NCBI GenBank assembly: GCA_019022495.1 | Contig: JAFEKR010000002.1 | Location: 4,898,001 to 4,962,000, forward strand | Direction of reading: 5' to 3' | DNA length: 64,000 bases | DNA from: Epichloe hybrida | Taxonomy: Eukaryota; Ascomycota; Sordariomycetes; Hypocreales; Clavicipitaceae | Part shown: positions 24,164-37,200 of the stretch, in pieces | Numbering within the stretch: position 1 is the stretch's first letter | Layout of the letters: each line of letters opens with the position of its first letter | Program-made: the position numbers and the translations under genes | The notes under the pieces: generated by a model | Databases searched by the model: none | What the model saw: the letters and a program-made list of their open reading frames with translations, nothing else | Told to the model about the DNA's origin: nothing

Positions 24164-27100
24164 CTAATCAGTGCTTATCTCTATAAATACTATAGATTAG
24201 TAAGGTTTATAAAAGAGGTATTAGTATTAAGGACTTACCTTATAAAAGAGGAAGTGCCACTTTAAGATACTAAATATACTAAGGAAGAAGTATATTTTAG
24301 CTCTTCTTTTACCTTAAGTAACTATAACTAGCTTTATACTAAATCTAAGCTTATTAACTTAATTAAGGCCTAGTTAGTAACTAACCTAACCTATCTTTAT
24401 TTATTTAATTAGCGCGTCTATTACGTAAATAAACCCTTAGAAGCGTGTTTATTAAACAATTAAGGCCTAGTTAGTAACTAACCTAACCTATCCTTAATTA
24501 TTTAATTAAACCTACTAAGGGGCGAAGATAATAGCTTTACTTATAATCCTTTAGACTTCTATTAATTCTTTATTTCCCTTACCCCCTTATTTACTACTAA
24601 TATTATAGTAAAACATTAAGATTAACTAGAGGGATCTAAAGCCTAAGATATTCCCTCTAATTATAAACATACCTTCCCCCCTAAGGATACTAGAAGAGAA
24701 GCTAATCTATAAGTTATATCTTACCTCCTTAACTATATATCCCCTGATTTACACTAATATATTACGTAATAAGCACTAGAGAATAAGAAATCATTTAATC
24801 TTAAAGTAAATACTACCCCTAAAGAACTTATAGCCTAGATTCTTATTAAGAAAGTAACCTATAAATATAAGAACTTGTACTTACAAACCCTATTTACTAT
24901 CTTTAGTAATAACTTTAGAGGATAGAAATAAGAAATATTCTAAGTAGTAAATCCTAAAGCTATAAAGAGTCTTTAAGACTTTCTTTTCTTTAGTGGTGTT
25001 TATATAGATCTATAGAGTTACTATAAGATAATAGTCTTACTTAAAGATATTGTTAACTATAATAGATTCTGTGATTAGAAAGAAGAAGAAATACAGGAAG
25101 TTACTAGGAAGTATTTCCCCTTTAAGAGGCAAATAGCGGAGAAGGACTTCTATAAAGACCTCCTTCCTATTAGTATCCCTTCTTTTAGAGATTAACTAAA
25201 GTAACTAATTACTCTATATTATCCCTAATCCCCTTAACTACTGTAATTACTCCTATTCTATTCCTAGATACTATTATACTAATCCCTAAGTATACTAAGT
25301 GTAAGGCAAAGGCGTAATAGTAAAGGTAATCCCCCTATTATAAGCCCTTAACTATAACCCTAGACCCCCCTTATTTCCCCTCCTATAATAAGGCACTACA
25401 ATCCCCCTCTGTAATCTAGGACTATAGTATCTCTTCTACAAGATTTAATTATCCCTGTTCCCCCTTAGGAGATAGGCTAACCCTTATTAAAGTAACTACT
25501 TAATCTTAATAAGTTTTATAATAATAAGAGCATTAAGTATAGCGCTAGGGAGTATAATATTCTTAATATTAAGCTCTTAACCTATTAAAGGAAGTATAAG
25601 ATACTAGGAATTATATAAGAATAGTTAGGCTATAGTTTTAAGTTTATGCTAAAAGGAAGACCTTTATAGTACTTCTTAGAGAACCTTTTAGGCTAAGGAG
25701 ACCCCTAAGATCTCCTAACTCTTATCCGTAGGATTAGGCAGAAGTTCAAGACGGATAATACGTATTAAAAGAACTATCTATTATAGGGAAGATTACAACT
25801 GCTTATGATTATCTAAGAGAACCCTAGTAAATTAAAGATTAAGTACTTTAAAGACCTTATAATAAAGCTTTTAAATCTCTAAAGGGTAAATCCTTATAGA
25901 TTCTAGTTAGAATTAGACCTTTATAGTTAGATTCTAAATGCTTATAAAGGAATCCTAGAATATAGGGCCTATATTATTAATCCTCCTATTAACCTCTAAT
26001 GCTTTTGCGAACAGATAAGGATGTCAATTAGTGAATCTAAAGCTTTAATTAATTAGTAGCAGTTCCCTATAGAAGCTAGCACTAAGGAACACTTTTAGAC
26101 TAACCATAAGTATAATGGAAAAGGCAAGGAAGCCTAGTATAGTTAATCTTTATTAAAGAGTAAGCCTTAATGCTTAAAAAAGTATTATATATGTAGCAAA
26201 GAAGGTTATTGGTTAACTAAACACTTAGATAAGGACTAGAAGAAGGTATTCTAATAATTTAAGAATTACTCTTGCATAGACTTAATAGCTTCTTTATATA
26301 ATGCGTTCCTAATATAGTATAAAGGTAATAATAATCCTAAATTAGCTAAGGATAATAATATTAACTAATACCTAATAGAACTCGGTTTTAGTAAAGAAAA
26401 TAGCGATAGCTAAGTGCCTATAAGCTTCTTTACACATAGGACTACCTATAACGGCTATGTAACTACCAAGATTCTTGCTAGTAAAGCAATGACTTATACT
26501 CTAGTTAAGAAGGATCTATTTAATCTTTAGGAACTAGATAAGGCACTAAGTGTATTTATACTTAAAGGATAATATTTATCCAGAACCTTTAAAGGTATTA
26601 TGGCTAATATAGGTGCTATAGGATGTTTGTTAGTAAGCTACCCTTAATTCTTAGCTTTATAAAGTGTAATACTAACTATCACGCTTAATAAGTTAGATAC
26701 TAGGAAAATAAAGATTAAATTCGGCCCTAGAGAACCAATTAAGGCACTTAGATTAATTAAAGTGCTAACTCTATTTGGAATTATTCTCTTTTAGGTAATC
26801 CTTATAAATACTCCCTTTCTCTTATGCCTTAATAATATAACCTACCTAAAGATTAATTTCTACATATTAGAGAACATTCTATAGTAAGGGAATATTAAGG
26901 TTCCTATTATGTGTAAATAGGGGCATACGTGAATACTTCTTAATAAAGAAGAAAGTGTTGCTTAGAGTTATCTTATAGAGATTAAGCTTCGCTAATTATA
27001 TTAATGCTTCAGACACCCTTTAGTTTAATGTCTTTATAATTTACTACGTAAATTAAGGCATGAGGTTAAGTTTAAAGCTATTAAGAAACTAACTAAGGTT

Positions 27101-29947
27101 TGCTAGTAGTGCTAATTACACGCGGATAGCCTATATTAGTTTAAATTCACTCTTTAGGATAAATATACCTATAATTACGAAATTATTATAGACATTATGT
27201 ATCTTAATAGGAACCGCCCTATTCTATAAGTCATTAATACGGCTATATCCTTTAATGTAGCTAGATTTATTAAAGATATCTCTATAAAGACTACGTAGGA
27301 AGCACTCTATCTTTACTAGATTAACGTCTATCTAGGCCCCCTAGATTTAATTATTATAGATACTAGAATAACCTTTAGAGGTAAGGAATTTAAGTAGCTT
27401 ACGTTATTAATAGTAATTAAGATTAAAGATGTCCCTATTAAGGCTTACTATAGCATTAGTAAGGTTAAGCAATATCATAGGCTGCTCCGAAGAGCCTATA
27501 ATATTATCCGATAGGAATGCCTAACAATGCTAGAGCCCGTGGCATTATAAATGGTAGTTAAAGCTATGAATAATACTATAGGATCAAATAGTCTTATGCT
27601 AACAGTCCTTGTTTTTAGCGTGTATCCTCGTATAGTTAAGGAATTACCTCTATCACTAGATATCACGCAGCAAGCCCTTGTAATCTAACTAGTAATAAAG
27701 GAAGTTAAGCGCATTTATGCCTAGCAGAAAGTTAGTAATACCCTTACTATAAGGAACAGTCCTAATACCTCTGCAACTATTAGCCTCCTACTAGGATTGC
27801 TTGTACGTATGTGGCGCGAAGGCAAGGGATAGGCAGGCCCCTATAAGCTATTAGCTATAGAGGGCAAGACCTACACTCTTAAGCTCCCTTAAGGCCCTAA
27901 GGCCTTTAGATTAATGTCTATTAGGCCTTTTTATAAAGATCCTAATAAAGAGAGACCTCCTAAGAGTATAAATAACTAAGACGCCTCCCTATAGCCTATA
28001 GCTACCCCTCCTACTAATCCCCTAAGGCAAGGACCTAGAAGACCTTAGAAGAACCCCCCTGTTATTATATCTAATATTAATTACGTAGATTAAATAAAAG
28101 ATAAGACTAATATCTTTCTATTAGCTAAGGAAAGCTCTGACCTTAAGCTTGTGATTTAATTACATAAGGAAGGAATTATTAAGACCCCTAGCGAACCCTT
28201 TAAGCTATTTACTAAAGCTAAGATTAATTCTCTAATTAAATAAGGCGTGTTTAAATTTATTAAGTATAATAAAAGAGAGCATAGTAGAGTTTGAATTTTT
28301 AATTCCTATATTATTAACAAGGTAAAGGGTAAGATAATGGATTTATATAAGAAGTTAAGGCTTGTAATCTAAGGTTATGGCAATGAGGAGAAGCTAGCGA
28401 TCCTCACACAGGCCCCAATAATCTAACAAGCTAGCTAGTGATTAATCCTCGTGATAGCACCTACGTTGTTATTGCTAGGCCTTATCCTCTGGCTTCGCAA
28501 TATTACATAGGCCTATGTGCAAGCACAAACGCTTCTTAGTTGTATAATCCTAGCCCGAATCCCTATCTAAATCCGTTACCTATACCCCATAGGCATAATA
28601 ATATAAGTGATTAAGCCTCTATATAGTATTATAGAAGCTAGCACCTACTAGTAGGTAATGTATTATTATTACTATAGAGAAATACTCTAGATAATAACCT
28701 CTACGTTTAACCTATGCTTACTTATAACAATAAAGGAGAACCTAACCTTCACGTGTATAGGGATGTAAACTAATAATATAATTAGACTATCTAACCGTAA
28801 GTTCTCTTAATAAGAGGAAGATTAATTAAAAGCCGCTTCTTTTACTACTAAGCCGAAGTAGATTCTTTCTATAGGAAACCTACTAACCTTTAATAGTAGT
28901 ATTATTACTCTTAAAAATAATATAATTATGCTAAGGCAGAAGGGCTAGAGTGGAAAGCTTTAGTTAATCCTGCTAACTAATTTAAAATAGGCATATATAG
29001 AACAATAAGCTTAAGGCGCGTATATTACCTTAATCTGCTAACCTAAAGCCTGCTTTGACCTCTCTATTACTACATAACACTAAAAGCTATTACCTTAAGA
29101 TATAAAGAGCCTGAACTAATGGATTTAATAGTAAATTAATAATCTAAGCTAAGGATTAAGGTTTATACTATTTAATCTTAAAAAGGTAAAGCTTTTTGCA
29201 TTTATAAATGGATTATTTGCTAATAACTAGGACCTTACTTCCTAGCTAGGCTACGTGCTTATCCTAGCTAGTAAAGTCTAAGAGGAAAACACCTTTATAA
29301 TCTAAGGTAATATTATGCACTATAGCTTTACTAAGAGTAAAAGAGTTATAAGAAGTGTGCTTACCTCTAAGATCTATAGCATAGTTACTAGTGCTAATAT
29401 AGCTCATGTAGTCTTAATAACGCTTAGGTTAATCACCTATTAATTAAACCTCCCTATGATTTCTATTATTATCTATACTAATTCGTACTCTTTATATAAA
29501 TGCCTTATTAAGCTTAGTACTATAAAGAAGAAGCGTCTTATAATTAACATCATAGCCCTTTGTTAATTATATAAGCAATAAGAGATCTACGAGATCAGAT
29601 AGATTAATAGGAATGATAACCTTACTAATATATTTACAAAGGCATTGCTAAACAAGGTATTTAAGAGGTTTATTATAAGCAATAAGGCGACTATTAGGAT
29701 GGAAGGGTGGGTTACGCGATTATAATGTTTGTGTTAATCTGACGAGATTAAAGGTGTTAAGAATTAGGCTTACTTATCCTTATATAGGCTTATAGATTGG
29801 ATTTTATTGTTTATTATATCCCTTCCCCTTGCCCTTTTCTTATAATATTATTCGTAACTATTTAATCTTATTTATTCCTTAATTCCTATTTACTTCTCTT
29901 ATTAATATTATGCGTTAATAATTATGTTAAAAAGAGAGAGTTTCTAG

Positions 29948-30243
29948 TATTAGAATAAGTATAATATTAATAAGAGTACACGCCTCTAATTAGGTAGGCG
30001 CGTTACATTGTGAACCCATATGTCTAGCCTAACCGCGCCGCGATTGGAGTTAGCATATGTGGCCTCTTTGCTAATAACCCCGATTAAGGCCCCTTTTCCT
30101 ATGATAAATAGCACACCCTCTTTGCTTCTATTTAATCCCTCTTTTACTTACTTTGATAGACTAGAATATATGACGATTACGTGCACTTTAGTCCACCCCG
30201 AAAACCCTATGCGTAGGTTAATGGTATCCTGTAGATACTAACA
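29948..30243 (+). repeat. 3' LTR of copia C
   Basis: Begins TATTAGAATAAGT and ends TACTAACA. Over 25 differences from the 5' LTR were seen, all C/T or G/A transitions where checked. Confidence 0.9.
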
Positions 30244-30351
30244 AATATTAATAAAATAAAATTCCTTTCTTTTTTATGTTTTTAATATTATACTATTTAT
30301 AATTTTATACTAATAGAAAGTAAGTCCTAATATAACTATAAGACTTACTTT

Positions 30352-30845
30352 AGTATATTTCTCTCTTTTTAACTAAAATTACATAACTAAGTAAAGAGAT
30401 TATTATGTTTATAGTATAACTAATAGGACCCACTTTTAGGCCCACTTTTGTATATATATTTCTTTTTAGCTAGAATTATATAACTAAGTAAAGAGATAAT
30501 ACTAGGTTTATAGTATAACTAATATGACCCACTTTTAGACCCACTTTTGTATATATATTTCTTTTTAGCTAGAATTATATAACTAAGTAAAGAGATAATA
30601 CTAGGTTTATAGTATAACTAATAGGACCCACTTTTAGACCCACTTTTATATATCCTCCTCTTCTTAGCTAAAGTTATATAACTATAGAAAGGGATTATAC
30701 TTGGTTTTTAGTGTTTAACAAGACCTACTATTAGACCCACTTTTATATATCCTCCTCTTCTTAGCTAAAGTTATATAACTATAAAAAGGGATTATACTTG
30801 GTTTTTAGTGTTTAACAAGACCTACTTTAAGACCCACTTTAAGAA
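30352..30845. repeat. 97-99 bp tandem repeat, about five units
   Basis: Successive units end in GACCCACTTTTAGACCCACT, with unit ends near 30441, 30540, 30639, 30736 and 30833. The first three units are closer to each other and the last two form a second subtype. It lies inside the hAT-like element. Confidence 0.85.
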
Positions 30846-31504
30846 ACACTATATAACTAAGTAAGTAAGCTAAAAGTAGTATAAATAATTAAACTTACTT
30901 TTAAAGCTTATTTATTTATTTACTTAATATTAAAAAAATAGTATATATATTATAATTATTCTTTATATAATATTTTAACTTTTCTTTATAAGCTTTTCCT
31001 AGGTTTTTTCCTTTTCTTTTAGTTTAAAAAAGGTTTAAAGCTAATATAATTTATTATAATTATAATAAAATAGCTTAATAGTAAAAGAAGCATTTATTAA
31101 ATAAATTTTAATTTTCTCTTTATAATAAATTCCTTATATATATAAGTATATTTTTATTAGAGTTTTAATCTTATTTATTTAGAATTATAAATTATTTCTT
31201 TAGGGTAAATATTATATTTAAAGCAAAAATACTATATTAAAATACATAGTAAATCCTAAATAAAAGCTAGAAAGATAGGATAACCTTTAAAATATAAAGA
31301 ATAAAATTTACTATAAGTTAAGTTTAGATAATACTATTTATAGCTACCCTATATATATATATAGCTTAATAGTCTAAATTAGCTAAAACTTTATAATTCT
31401 ATAACTAAATACCTTAATAGTATAAAAGTTTAAGGATATCTTATTTAGATTATATTAAAAATTTACTATATAATAAGTATATATACTACCTTACCTTTTT
31501 AATA

Positions 31505-31567
31505 ATACATTATATTATATTGTAATGTATTATAATGTATTGTATTGTATTGTATTATAATGTATTT
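31505..31567. repeat. GTATT-type microsatellite
   Basis: TGTATTGTAT and AATGTATT runs, imperfect. Confidence 0.8.
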
Positions 31568-31846
31568 TCATATAATAAATAATTATAATAAATCATAGAA
31601 AATAGATATAAGAATAAAAAGACCCTTAATATATTAAGAAAAAAATCATCTTTTAAAATAGATATAAAAGAATATTACTAAGATATTATATATTTAAAAT
31701 AAGCTTACTTTTCTAAATAAGCTAAAACTTAATAGATTTTTAAATAAATAACTAAATTATATATAAAAATAAGAATACTATAATTAGATTATTTAAAAAA
31801 TCTACTATATAATGAATTTATATAATACCCCACTTATATTTTTCCC

Positions 31847-31986
31847 TAACAATACATTGTATTGTATGTATTGTATTATATTGTATTGTATTTTTAATAC
31901 AATATAATACACAATACAATACATAGGGCAATACAATACAATACAATACATCGAAGGGCCAAAAAATACAATACAATACAATACAA
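31847..31986. repeat. AATAC/GTATT microsatellite, right subterminal
   Basis: Imperfect arrays of GTATT then AATAC, just inside the right hAT-like TIR. Their internal inversion could fold into a long hairpin. Confidence 0.85.
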
Positions 31987-32004
31987 CAATGCTCTGATAG
32001 TTAC

Positions 32005-32508
32005 CTAGCAAAGCAACCTATTAGATAGTGAGTTTAAGAAGGCATTAGAGAACTATAAGTTATTTTGTAAAAGCTATAGCGTTATTTAGATATTAAAAGT
32101 AATAAGCTAGGTTAAGGAAGATCTAAAGAATATAGTGCTTTAGAATAAGCTTAGAAGTAAGGATAAAGTAGCTTTTATAACCGCAGACTTTAGCCATTAT
32201 TTGTGAAGGTAAAGGGAGAGGTTATTTGTAAAGGTAAAGGAAAAGGTTGTAAAGGTAAAGGTAAAGGTTAGAAAAGCAAGGTTATAAAGGTAAAGGAAGA
32301 GATTAGAAGGTTATAGTAAAATTAGCGTGGCCATGAGAATTACTAGCATTTTTACCTATATAAAATTCACGCTGCTTATGGTTTTATCTCCCTAACCTTA
32401 CAGCTGCCTGCCTAATAATCTTATAGCTACTTACCTAATAACCTTATAACCACCTACCTAATAATTCCTCCCTTATTAAAGACTTCTATCCTTAGGGATC
32501 TTAATACC
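32005..32508 (+). mobile_element. Remnant of the outermost element with a Lys/Gly repeat-coding stretch
   Basis: Continues the frame-like sequence interrupted by the hAT-like insertion. Plus-strand translation gives broken helical-looking text (EFKKALENYKLF) and then a GGTAAAGG-type run at about 32203-32310 that would encode alternating Lys and Gly/Val. This resembles the basic tail of a DNA-binding or transposase protein, but the family is not recognised. Confidence 0.4.
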
Positions 32509-32659
32509 TGTGAGGCGCTGTACGTTGTGGGGCGCGAGGCCTATAAGGCAGCCCACAGGGTGTTGTGCGCAAGCAATAGTACAGGTCTTAAGTAATTGTA
32601 AGGTGCAATGTTAGCAACGGCTAGCATTGGCGGATCTTTTGGTCTATTGGGATTCCTAG
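32509..32659. repeat. Left direct terminal repeat of the TRIM-like element
   Basis: 151 bp, nearly identical to 32930-33080; the few differences seen are G/A or C/T. Confidence 0.88.
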
Positions 32660-32929
32660 ACTTACAATTATACTAGCCGTTACGGGTCTTCTGGCTACTA
32701 GTCCTAGGTTCGAATCCCGCGGGGTCCGGGATTAATCTTTAGGCTAGGTAGCTTACGTTAGGCTCACAGGGCAGGTACGGGTCAGGGCCGTTGCGTCGGG
32801 CGCCGTACTAGGCCTTAGGGGTTCGCAATTACTGATTATCTGGAGGGGCCACGGAAGCCAGGCCTAATCCCTGACTAGACAGTGGCGGCGCGCTGGCTCA
32901 GGACGAGCCCTAGGGAAGGGAAGGATAAT

Positions 32930-33080
32930 TGTGAGGCGCTATACGTTATAGGGCGCGAGGCCTATAAGGTAGCCCACAGGGTGTTGTGCGCAAGCAATAG
33001 TACAGGTCTTAAGTAATTGTAAGGTGCAATGTTAGCAACGGCTAGCATTGGCGGATCTTTTGGTCTATTGGGATTCCTAG
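32930..33080. repeat. Right direct terminal repeat of the TRIM-like element
   Basis: 151 bp, the partner of 32509-32659. Confidence 0.88.
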
Positions 33081-34005
33081 CACACCTTCTAGGTCTCTTA
33101 CAATACCTCTCTCTTACTAGTATTACTAATAACTATAAAAGCCTCTTTTTATAATAATACTTCGCTACACTATTAGACTCCCTCTTATATTAAAGCTATT
33201 TACTAGCTTACAAGCCTCTTTAATAAGCTAGCGTTTATTATTATTTAATACCTCTAAGTTAAGCCTTCCTTACTCTTCTAGTGTAATACTACTTAACTTA
33301 ATAAAGTTAAATAGGCTTATTATAGTATAAATAATCTTAATCTAATCTAGAAAGTTATACTTAGTAGTGCTATAGCGAATTATCTTAAACTTTTACTTAT
33401 AATACCTAAAGAGTTTCTTAACTACTACTTAAAGGATAGTATACTAGAGATTAAAAAGCTTAGCCCTTATTCTTAGCCCCTCTCTATTATTAGGATTCTT
33501 ATTTAAATAATAGTAAACGCTTATAAAGGGTATAAGTAACCTAACTTACGTACAAAATCCCGTATCTATAAGGTAAAAGCGCTTTCTATGCATTTAGAAT
33601 AACTTAGTAAGAGCGGTTTAAAGCAGCGGTCCATTATAAATCAATCCCTTAGCGCTTACTAACATATATATAAAGATATTATTATTAAAATTTATAGCTA
33701 CTAGTATATTTTAAGATATATTACTCTTTTAAGAGAAGAATTACTACTACTTTACTACTAGAATAAATATAAGTATATGTGTGCTATTAATTACACCTAT
33801 TACACTATAGAACGCGCGTTTGCTTAGATTTAACGTAACGTATATAGAAATATAATCTAGCTCTAGTTAATAAACAAAGGTAGTATGTAAACGCCTTATT
33901 AGATTAATAACCTTATAGAATATCCTTAATACTAATAACTAGCCTAATTTAAAGTAAAAAGCTATATTTCGCTATAGCTTATTAAACACTATAATCTATA
34001 GGAAG
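33081..34005. mobile_element. Right-half remnant of the outermost element
   Basis: AT-rich, no intact frame. Coding-like plus-strand text is broken by stops. It continues after copia copy B at 40288. Family not recognised. Confidence 0.4.
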
Positions 34006-34010
34006 ATTAT

Positions 34011-34241
34011 TGTTGCGACAACCGGGTTAACATCGGGTTGACCACTAGGAAAGTGGAGCACGTACGGCAGCGCCGCACTGTGATTAGCCGCACCTATACA
34101 TAAGGCACATACATAACTTGCGTCCCCCTTTTCTTATAGCTACATAATACTATAGATAGCTTTAATCCTTAGACCTTATTATATTATTAAACCTAACCTT
34201 ATATTACACTAGTGTATACTAATCCCTTAGTATAACTAACA
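34011..34241 (+). repeat. 5' LTR of copia copy B
   Basis: Begins TGTTGCGACAACC and ends TATAACTAACA. It is the reverse complement of the LTRs of copy A. Confidence 0.9.
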
Positions 34242-37200
34242 CTAATTAGTAATTAAAAAACTATAGATAAGCTAGGAATTACTTAAGAAAAGGCCTTCCT
34301 TTAGCTACCTAAGGAAGTGTGCTAAAGGAAGATAGACTCTAGATACTAGATATTAGGCTTCCTAGGGATTTAACTTTTTTTATTAGTAAGTCTCTAACTA
34401 TTAATAGAAGAATTAATCCTATTATCTATTATAAGAAAACTAATTAACTAACTAAGAGTTTATAGCTACGTATAACTTCTTAAACTAGAGATTAAAAACC
34501 CCTTAACCTTACTAGTTAAAAATCCCTTAGCCTTACTAGCTAAAGACTATTAATAATAGTACCCCTAAGTAATAAATAAGCTTTATCTTAGATTACTAAA
34601 GGAAAGTAACCTACCTAATTAAGACCTAATAAAGCAAGCCTACCTCTATAACTTTAAAAACATACCTTAGTTATTACTACTAACTAGGAGAGCTTAAAAG
34701 AACTAGATTCTTAGACTACTAAGGAATAGGAGCTTAATAACTATCTTACTTAAATAATTAATATATATAAGAGTGGTTAATATAAAGATCTTACCCTTTA
34801 GAAGATCTTCTATAATAACCTTAATAGCTAGACAAAAGAAACACTTAATTAAGCTTTACGACCTTTAGTACGTAAATTATAAGACTACTTACATAAGAAT
34901 AGCGTTTATATTATTTAAAATTAAAGCAGTAAGATTATTAAATTATTAATTTAAGTCCTTAAAGAAGAAATAATATTATAGTAGCCTAAAAACAAAATTG
35001 TAAAGTAAATTGCTATAGGCAAATTCCTCTCTTTAAATAATCCTGCCCTTAAAAGCCCTCTAATTATAAGCCCTTTAATTTACACTACCCCTATCTATTA
35101 CCCTTTAGTATATAATCCTCCTATATATAATCCCCTAATTAATAACCCTTATAATCCTGCTTTAAATAACCCTCTAGCTATATAACTACCTCTAGGAAGA
35201 AATACACCTAAACCCCTAACAAATCTGATAATTCCGCTGATTATCCCGGAATAACTAATGCAATAGATAACCCTAGCTATGCAAATAGTAATAATCCTAT
35301 CTAAAGATTAAATTATAAGAAAGATCTTAGAACTTATAAAAAGCTATAAGGATAATAACCATTATAGTAGGAAGATATATAACTTCCTTACGCTAAAAGT
35401 TAACTTATTCTAGAATAAATATAATAGACTAAATCTCTTATAGGAATATATATATAAGGCCCTTCCTATTATACTTTCAGGTAATGCTAAGTAGTATTAC
35501 CTTAATTATCTAGTAAATAAAGGCTTTATATATAAATAAATAGTTAATGATGTTTATTAATAATTTAAAATAGAAAGCAACTAATAGTTCTATTACTAAG
35601 AATAAAATAGTATAATGCTTAGGAATATTATTACTGCTAATCTAGATAAATCTAAACTAGATTATCTTAAGATTTTACTTATAACCCTTAAATGTATTTA
35701 TAGAGGACTCTTTCCCCTATTAATAGTTAATATAGAACTCTATTATTAGACCCTAAGCGTAATTTCTAGTGTTCTAGAGTGTAAGCAAGCTAAATATAAT
35801 TATTTACCTAGCTTTAAAGGACTTGCTAGAGACCTCTGTAAATTAATCTCTATCGCCGAAGCTAATAAATTAGCTACCTAATTTAATTAAAGCACTATTA
35901 GTACTACTAATGCTAATAAATTAGAAATAATGTTTATAGACTATTATTATAACTAACTATATAATTAATGAGGTTAAGACAGAGGCTATAGTTACTATAA
36001 CTAAGGCTATAACTATAGCAGATACTATGTCTGTAATAAGAACAAATACTAGTTAATAAACTATCTAGAAAAAGACTAGAAAGAGGTAAAAGAGCGCTAG
36101 TAGAAGAATAAGAGATACTAATTGCTACTAATAAAGAAAAAGTATTAGGCATTTCTTATAGCTTATAAAGGCTAAGCATCTAAAGAAGCTAATAACCTTA
36201 CTAATAGAGCGTGGGAATTAGCTAAAACCTTTATTAAGTCTAATAATAATAAAGATAAGGATAATAATGCTAAAGAGACTTCTATATTAAAGTTTAACTA
36301 GCTAAGTATTATATAATTCTTTATATTAGGATTTTAACTAGTTAATAGTGATGTTATTAATATCCTAAGAGATAAATTATTTAAGCATATATACCTTAAG
36401 CATAATCCCTTTAATAATATAAAAACCTCTTATATTTTAGAGGAATATTACTCTAAAGAAGTTTTCTAAGGGATAATGCCTAACACAGGAGCCTTAGGTA
36501 TCTTAACGGCTAGAATTAGATAAGTATAAGCCTTGCTAAGATTAATACTATTACTAAAGATTAAACTAACTCTAGAAAAGATAATTAAATTTAGTGCTAG
36601 GAGTGTGATTATAAAAGGAGTAGTTAATATACTAATAGAGCTAGGTAATATCCCTTTCTATGTGATTAATATATATACGCCTTTCTTATTCTCTTTAGAT
36701 AATATAGATAAGTTACGCGTTAAGGTAAATAACCTTATAAATGTATTAATCTAAGATAATAAGATAGTTCCTATTATTAGGAAATAGGGATATCTTTAGT
36801 AAACTCTAGAAGCTAGAGAAATAGTAGCTTTCTACCTATTAGAAATAGAACTTTGTTAACTATATTAATAATTTGGTTACCTATTAGTTAAATAGCTTAT
36901 AAAGATACTAAACTAAGCTAGATATAATATTAAAGCAAAGGCTATTAAATAATTAACTGAAATTTGCCACTATTACTAAATAAATAGAAAGGCCCTAGGT
37001 AGATTTAAGTTTATAATTAAAGATAACCATAAGTTTAACTATAAGATTATAGTTAATATTATTTAAATTAATAGATAACTTATTCTTTATATTATTAATT
37101 CTATAACCTTATTTTAAGTAGCCTAATTCCTTAATTTAAATAAGTAAAAGGCATATAATATTTAGAATGCCTTATGTAAATACTAGATTAATACTTACCT

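Larger units (their letters stand above)
23868..30243 (+). mobile_element. Ty1/copia LTR retrotransposon C (RIP-degraded), nested in the hAT-like element
   Basis: Direct 296-bp LTRs at 23868-24163 and 29948-30243 with perfect 5-bp duplications AATAT (23863-23867 and 30244-30248). Plus orientation: a purine-rich tract near 29929-29941 precedes the right LTR. Degraded domains run in copia order: a CCHC zinc-knuckle remnant near 26165-26235, GAG-pre-integrase/integrase near 27050-27900 (a CxxC-like pair then HADSLY), then a reverse transcriptase region, and RNase H near 29190-29650 (LFAFINGLFANN, LTSQLGYVLI). Many Gln/Trp codons have become stops. The LTR family differs from copies A and B. Confidence 0.9.
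23462..31996. mobile_element. hAT-like DNA element interrupted by copia element C
   Basis: Terminal inverted repeats CAGAGCATTG (23462-23471) and its complement (31987-31996), flanked by perfect 8-bp duplications ATAGTTAC (23454-23461 and 31997-32004). An 8-bp duplication with a CAG-starting TIR is the hAT pattern. Without the nested copia element and its duplication, about 2.15 kb remains, made of AATAC-type satellites, a decamer repeat and a 97-99 bp tandem repeat, with no transposase-like frame. It is probably a non-autonomous derivative. Confidence 0.78.
32509..33080. mobile_element. TRIM-like short element with 151-bp direct terminal repeats
   Basis: Direct repeats at 32509-32659 and 32930-33080 (both start TGTGAGGCGC and end GATTCCTAG) surround a 270-bp GC-rich centre. 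The total of 572 bp has no coding capacity, like a terminal-repeat retrotransposon in miniature. The centre contains GGTTCGAATCC, a perfect tRNA B-box motif, followed by GCGGGGTCCGG. No convincing target duplication was found. It keeps GC while its surroundings are RIP-damaged, which fits its repeats being below the usual RIP length threshold. Confidence 0.7.

Noticed and set aside
31805..32011. 68-codon frame rich in Ile/Tyr/Cys
   Set aside because: It is translated GTATT/AATAC microsatellite.
32690..32735. tRNA gene around the B-box GGTTCGAATCC
   Set aside because: I could not pair a matching acceptor stem, D arm or anticodon arm upstream; it is reported only as a tRNA-like motif inside the TRIM-like element.
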